A stretch of 64,000 nucleotides of DNA, taken from positions 62,001 to 126,000 of the forward strand of contig JALCDQ010000001.1 in NCBI GenBank assembly GCA_022641735.1, written 5' to 3'. Within the stretch, counting starts at the first letter, position 1. Each line of letters begins with the position of its first letter. The notes below the pieces were generated by a model. That model saw nothing but the letters and a program-made list of their open reading frames with translations. It was not told where the DNA came from and did no database searches. Both the position numbers and the translations under genes were made by a program. Of the stretch, positions 62,059 through 64,000 are shown one piece after another. The DNA is from Prevotella sp. (GTDB lineage: Bacteria > Bacteroidota > Bacteroidia > Bacteroidales > Bacteroidaceae).

Positions 62059-62955
62059 CTATTTCGTCTGTTCTCGATTTCTCAATTCTGTAGGAGACAT
62101 CCCGAAATGCTTCCTTACAAATGTTCCAAAAAGAGAAATATTGATGAACCCGAGTTTATTGGATATCTCTTTGATGGATAGTTCTGTATGGAAAAGATTA
62201 TATCGGATATCCTCCATCGTGTATTCCACTATCCATTCCGAAGCACTCTTGCCACTGTACTTATGGCAAATCATCGAAAGGTATTTAGGAGTAATGCAGA
62301 GGTCCAAAGCATAACTTCCCACGGGTTGCCGCTTCACATGATTATGCGACAACATGTTCAGGAAACGATTAAAAAGCACTCTGCCTCGAGATACCTCATG
62401 CTCATCTTGCGCATTGACACTGCTTTCCACCAGTCTGCACATATCCAAAAGCATGGCTCTCACGATGCTCTGCATAATTAAAGACTGATTTTCGCGTGGA
62501 TGGTCCATCTTGTATTTTATGAGACTATAATACAAGCGGAACTGCTCTTTGTCTTCACTTGGGAGCTTCACCACATTGCGTTTGCGGATATACACCATCA
62601 GATTCCATTTGTCGAGCTCACCTCTCAGCAGACCTTGCATGATTCTATCGGAAAGGCAAAGTATCTTGCATTCGAAATCAACACTAATCATGTAGTTATC
62701 CAGTATTACATTGGCCGCACTAAGGAGTACTTCATCCTGATAAAGCATCAGTTTGCGGTCATTGATATCAAACTGAATTTTACCTTTAGAGCACAAGATG
62801 ATGAAATTCATTTTAGCATAAAGGGGGGATATTTCTGTAAGATCCCTCACATTATCTATAATGACAATGTCCCCATCAGAATAATCCACTATGGGATTGC
62901 CCTGATTCAGTTGATCGATATCAACTTCCTGAATAATCATTTTTCTAGCATTCAT
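62059..62955 (-). CDS. AraC-family transcriptional regulator
   Basis: 298 residues from ATG 62955; the frame opens earlier but that part includes the promoter box. A cupin-like sensing domain about 1-170 (LCSKGKIQFDINDRKLMLYQ) is followed by two helix-turn-helix motifs in the AraC domain (YALDLCITPKYLSMICHKYS, LSIKEISNKLGFINISLFGT, HFGMSPTELRNRE). It probably controls the divergent HlyD-type efflux gene; the two boxes are 110 bp apart. Effector unknown. Confidence 0.9.
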   Translation of the reverse strand: MNARKMIIQEVDIDQLNQGNPIVDYSDGDIVIIDNVRDLTEISPLYAKMNFIILCSKGKIQFDINDRKLMLYQDEVLLSAANVILDNYMISVDFECKILCLSDRIMQGLLRGELDKWNLMVYIRKRNVVKLPSEDKEQFRLYYSLIKYKMDHPRENQSLIMQSIVRAMLLDMCRLVESSVNAQDEHEVSRGRVLFNRFLNMLSHNHVKRQPVGSYALDLCITPKYLSMICHKYSGKSASEWIVEYTMEDIRYNLFHTELSIKEISNKLGFINISLFGTFVRKHFGMSPTELRNREQTK

Positions 62956-62984
62956 ATTGAAACCTTTTGTTTTGCAAATATCGG

Positions 62985-62992
62985 CAAATATA
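62985..62992 (-). promoter_or_regulatory. -7 box of the AraC-type regulator gene
   Basis: TATATTTG on the minus strand, 29 nt before ATG 62955. Confidence 0.6.
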
Positions 62993-63101
62993 CGCATTTT
63001 TAGTGTTCTTTTTTACTATATTTCTCAGAAAAAAGCCCATCACTTCCTAAGAATCACTCTTTTAAAGAAATATTAAACACTGATAGGGCTTAAATTGTAA
63101 C

Positions 63102-63109
63102 TATATTTG
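63102..63109 (+). promoter_or_regulatory. -7 box of the HlyD-type gene
   Basis: TATATTTG, 30 nt before ATG 63140, the same octamer as the divergent regulator. Confidence 0.65.
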
Positions 63110-63139
63110 CACCCAAATAAAGACAATTCAAACAAAGGT

Positions 63140-64000
63140 ATGTATTCGAGTAAGCGAATCTTTAAGAGTAGGATTTTCATATCAGCTGCAACTATCTTGG
63201 CAGCTGCCATTATACTAATTGTTTTCGGATTACTAAAGAAAACTCACAAGTCAACCTTACAGGGGCAATTAGAAAACACCGATTACAGAGTCTGCTCTAA
63301 AGTCCCATCAAGAGTGGTCAGATTTCTTGTTCATGAAGGACAGAGTGTTCACAGAGGTGACACATTGGTTATTCTTAGCGCTCCAGAAGTCAATGCTATG
63401 GAAAAACAGGCAACAGCCTCCCGAGATGCTTCGGAGGCTGTTGCTGATTTAACACAAGAAGGAACTCGAAAAGAAGCTATCAGCAGTGCTTATGATGTCT
63501 GGCAACAGGCCAAAGCACATACAACCATCGCGCAAAAGACCTTTCAAAGGATGAATAATCTCTACCAGCAAGGGGTAATATCTGCCCAACGCAGGGATGA
63601 AATAAAGGCTGAATATGAGTCGGCTATTGATGCAGAGAATGCCGCAAAATCTCAATATGACATGGCAGAAAACGGATTCAGAAGTGAGGAAAAACGTGTC
63701 TCTGCAGCTGATGTTGACCGTTCCCAAGCCAAGATAGAACAAGTCAAAGCCATGCTCAACGAGACCGTTATCACGGCAGTCACGGATGGCTATGTGGCTG
63801 AAATGTTTGTGGAAGTGGGCGAATTCGTAAACACGGGCGCTCCAATTATGAACATCAGTACTTACAACTATTGGTTTACCTTTAATATAACGGAAGACAA
63901 ACTTCCCGGAATTGACGTCGGCAGGCATATCCGCATCTATATTCCAGCCCTGAACGAGACGATTCCAGCAAGGGTGAAACTCGTGAAGAACGAGGGTAAC
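63140..64000 (+). CDS. HlyD/EmrA-type membrane fusion protein (3' end outside window)
   Basis: 287 residues visible, no stop before the window end. A basic N-terminus precedes one membrane helix (ILAAAIILIVFGLL), then a split lipoyl domain (RVCSKVPSRVVRFLVHEGQS, TVITAVTDGYVAEMFVEVGE) enclosing a helical hairpin rich in Ala/Glu/Lys, then a beta-barrel start (YWFTFNITEDKL). Such adaptors bridge an inner-membrane pump and an outer-membrane channel. The partner genes would lie beyond the window. Probably regulated by the divergent AraC protein. Confidence 0.88.
   Translation, partial: MYSSKRIFKSRIFISAATILAAAIILIVFGLLKKTHKSTLQGQLENTDYRVCSKVPSRVVRFLVHEGQSVHRGDTLVILSAPEVNAMEKQATASRDASEAVADLTQEGTRKEAISSAYDVWQQAKAHTTIAQKTFQRMNNLYQQGVISAQRRDEIKAEYESAIDAENAAKSQYDMAENGFRSEEKRVSAADVDRSQAKIEQVKAMLNETVITAVTDGYVAEMFVEVGEFVNTGAPIMNISTYNYWFTFNITEDKLPGIDVGRHIRIYIPALNETIPARVKLVKNEGN

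Noticed and set aside
1..64000. tRNA, rRNA, riboswitch or mobile element
   Set aside because: Intergenic regions were read on both strands for T-loop sequences, rRNA motifs, transposase frames and known riboswitch cores; none could be supported.

Overview
The window reads as a chromosomal segment of a Bacteroidota bacterium, most likely Prevotellaceae (Prevotella/Segatella type). This rests on promoter boxes of the Bacteroidota form TAnnTTTG (mostly TATCTTTG, TATATTTG or TAACTTTG) in front of most transcription units, general lack of Shine-Dalgarno sequences, an RprX/RprY two-component pair, a second EF-G of the Bacteroides EF-G2 type, TonB-dependent and STN-domain outer-membrane receptors with an ECF sigma/anti-sigma pair, and the tiny basic protein next to HU and RNase G. 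No IS element, phage gene, CRISPR array, rRNA or tRNA was seen.

Layout. 1-3.3 kb: end of transketolase, rpiB and a secreted transglutaminase-like protein. 3.3-7.1 kb (minus): a secreted nitroreductase with pyruvate kinase, then DNA polymerase IV. 7.3-9.5 kb (plus): HU, a 29-residue bS22/COX24-like protein and RNase E/G. 9.6-16 kb (minus): fabD, a GH13 amylase fused to an AlaX-like tRNA-editing domain, and a GH106 rhamnosidase-like enzyme. 16-17.4 kb: rpsF-rpsR-rplI. 18-25.6 kb (minus): RprXY, a GH31 glycosidase and the EF-G paralogue. 25.8-32.8 kb: hemW, a small membrane protein, a uracil/xanthine permease, an MGMT-type protein, a lactonase, tcdA and rmuC.

32.8-42.4 kb holds the most unusual locus: seven tightly packed minus-strand genes encoding a VWA-like lipoprotein, a four-helix membrane protein, a tubulin/FtsZ-like GTPase, a large protein with an actin/Hsp70-like ATPase half, a coiled-coil protein, a zinc-ribbon membrane protein and a MATE exporter. 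It resembles a membrane-anchored two-cytomotive-filament machine, and I know of no characterised system with this gene content.

43.2-46.9 kb is a cell-surface signalling cassette (ECF sigma, truncated FecR-like anti-sigma, STN-domain receptor). Then come a stand-alone TonB receptor, the metA-U32 peptidase-zinc ribbon lipoprotein operon, an M13 peptidase, an ABC-F ATPase, Tex, the infC-rpmI-rplT operon, and an AraC regulator divergent from the start of an HlyD-type efflux gene.

Nine loci carry arrays of an imperfect 22-bp tandem repeat whose units begin GTAAA and carry TTTAC near the end. Eight lie between transcription units; the ninth lies inside the reading frame of the zinc-ribbon gene of the filament operon. 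Two of the arrays are embedded in related composite elements of about 400 bp.
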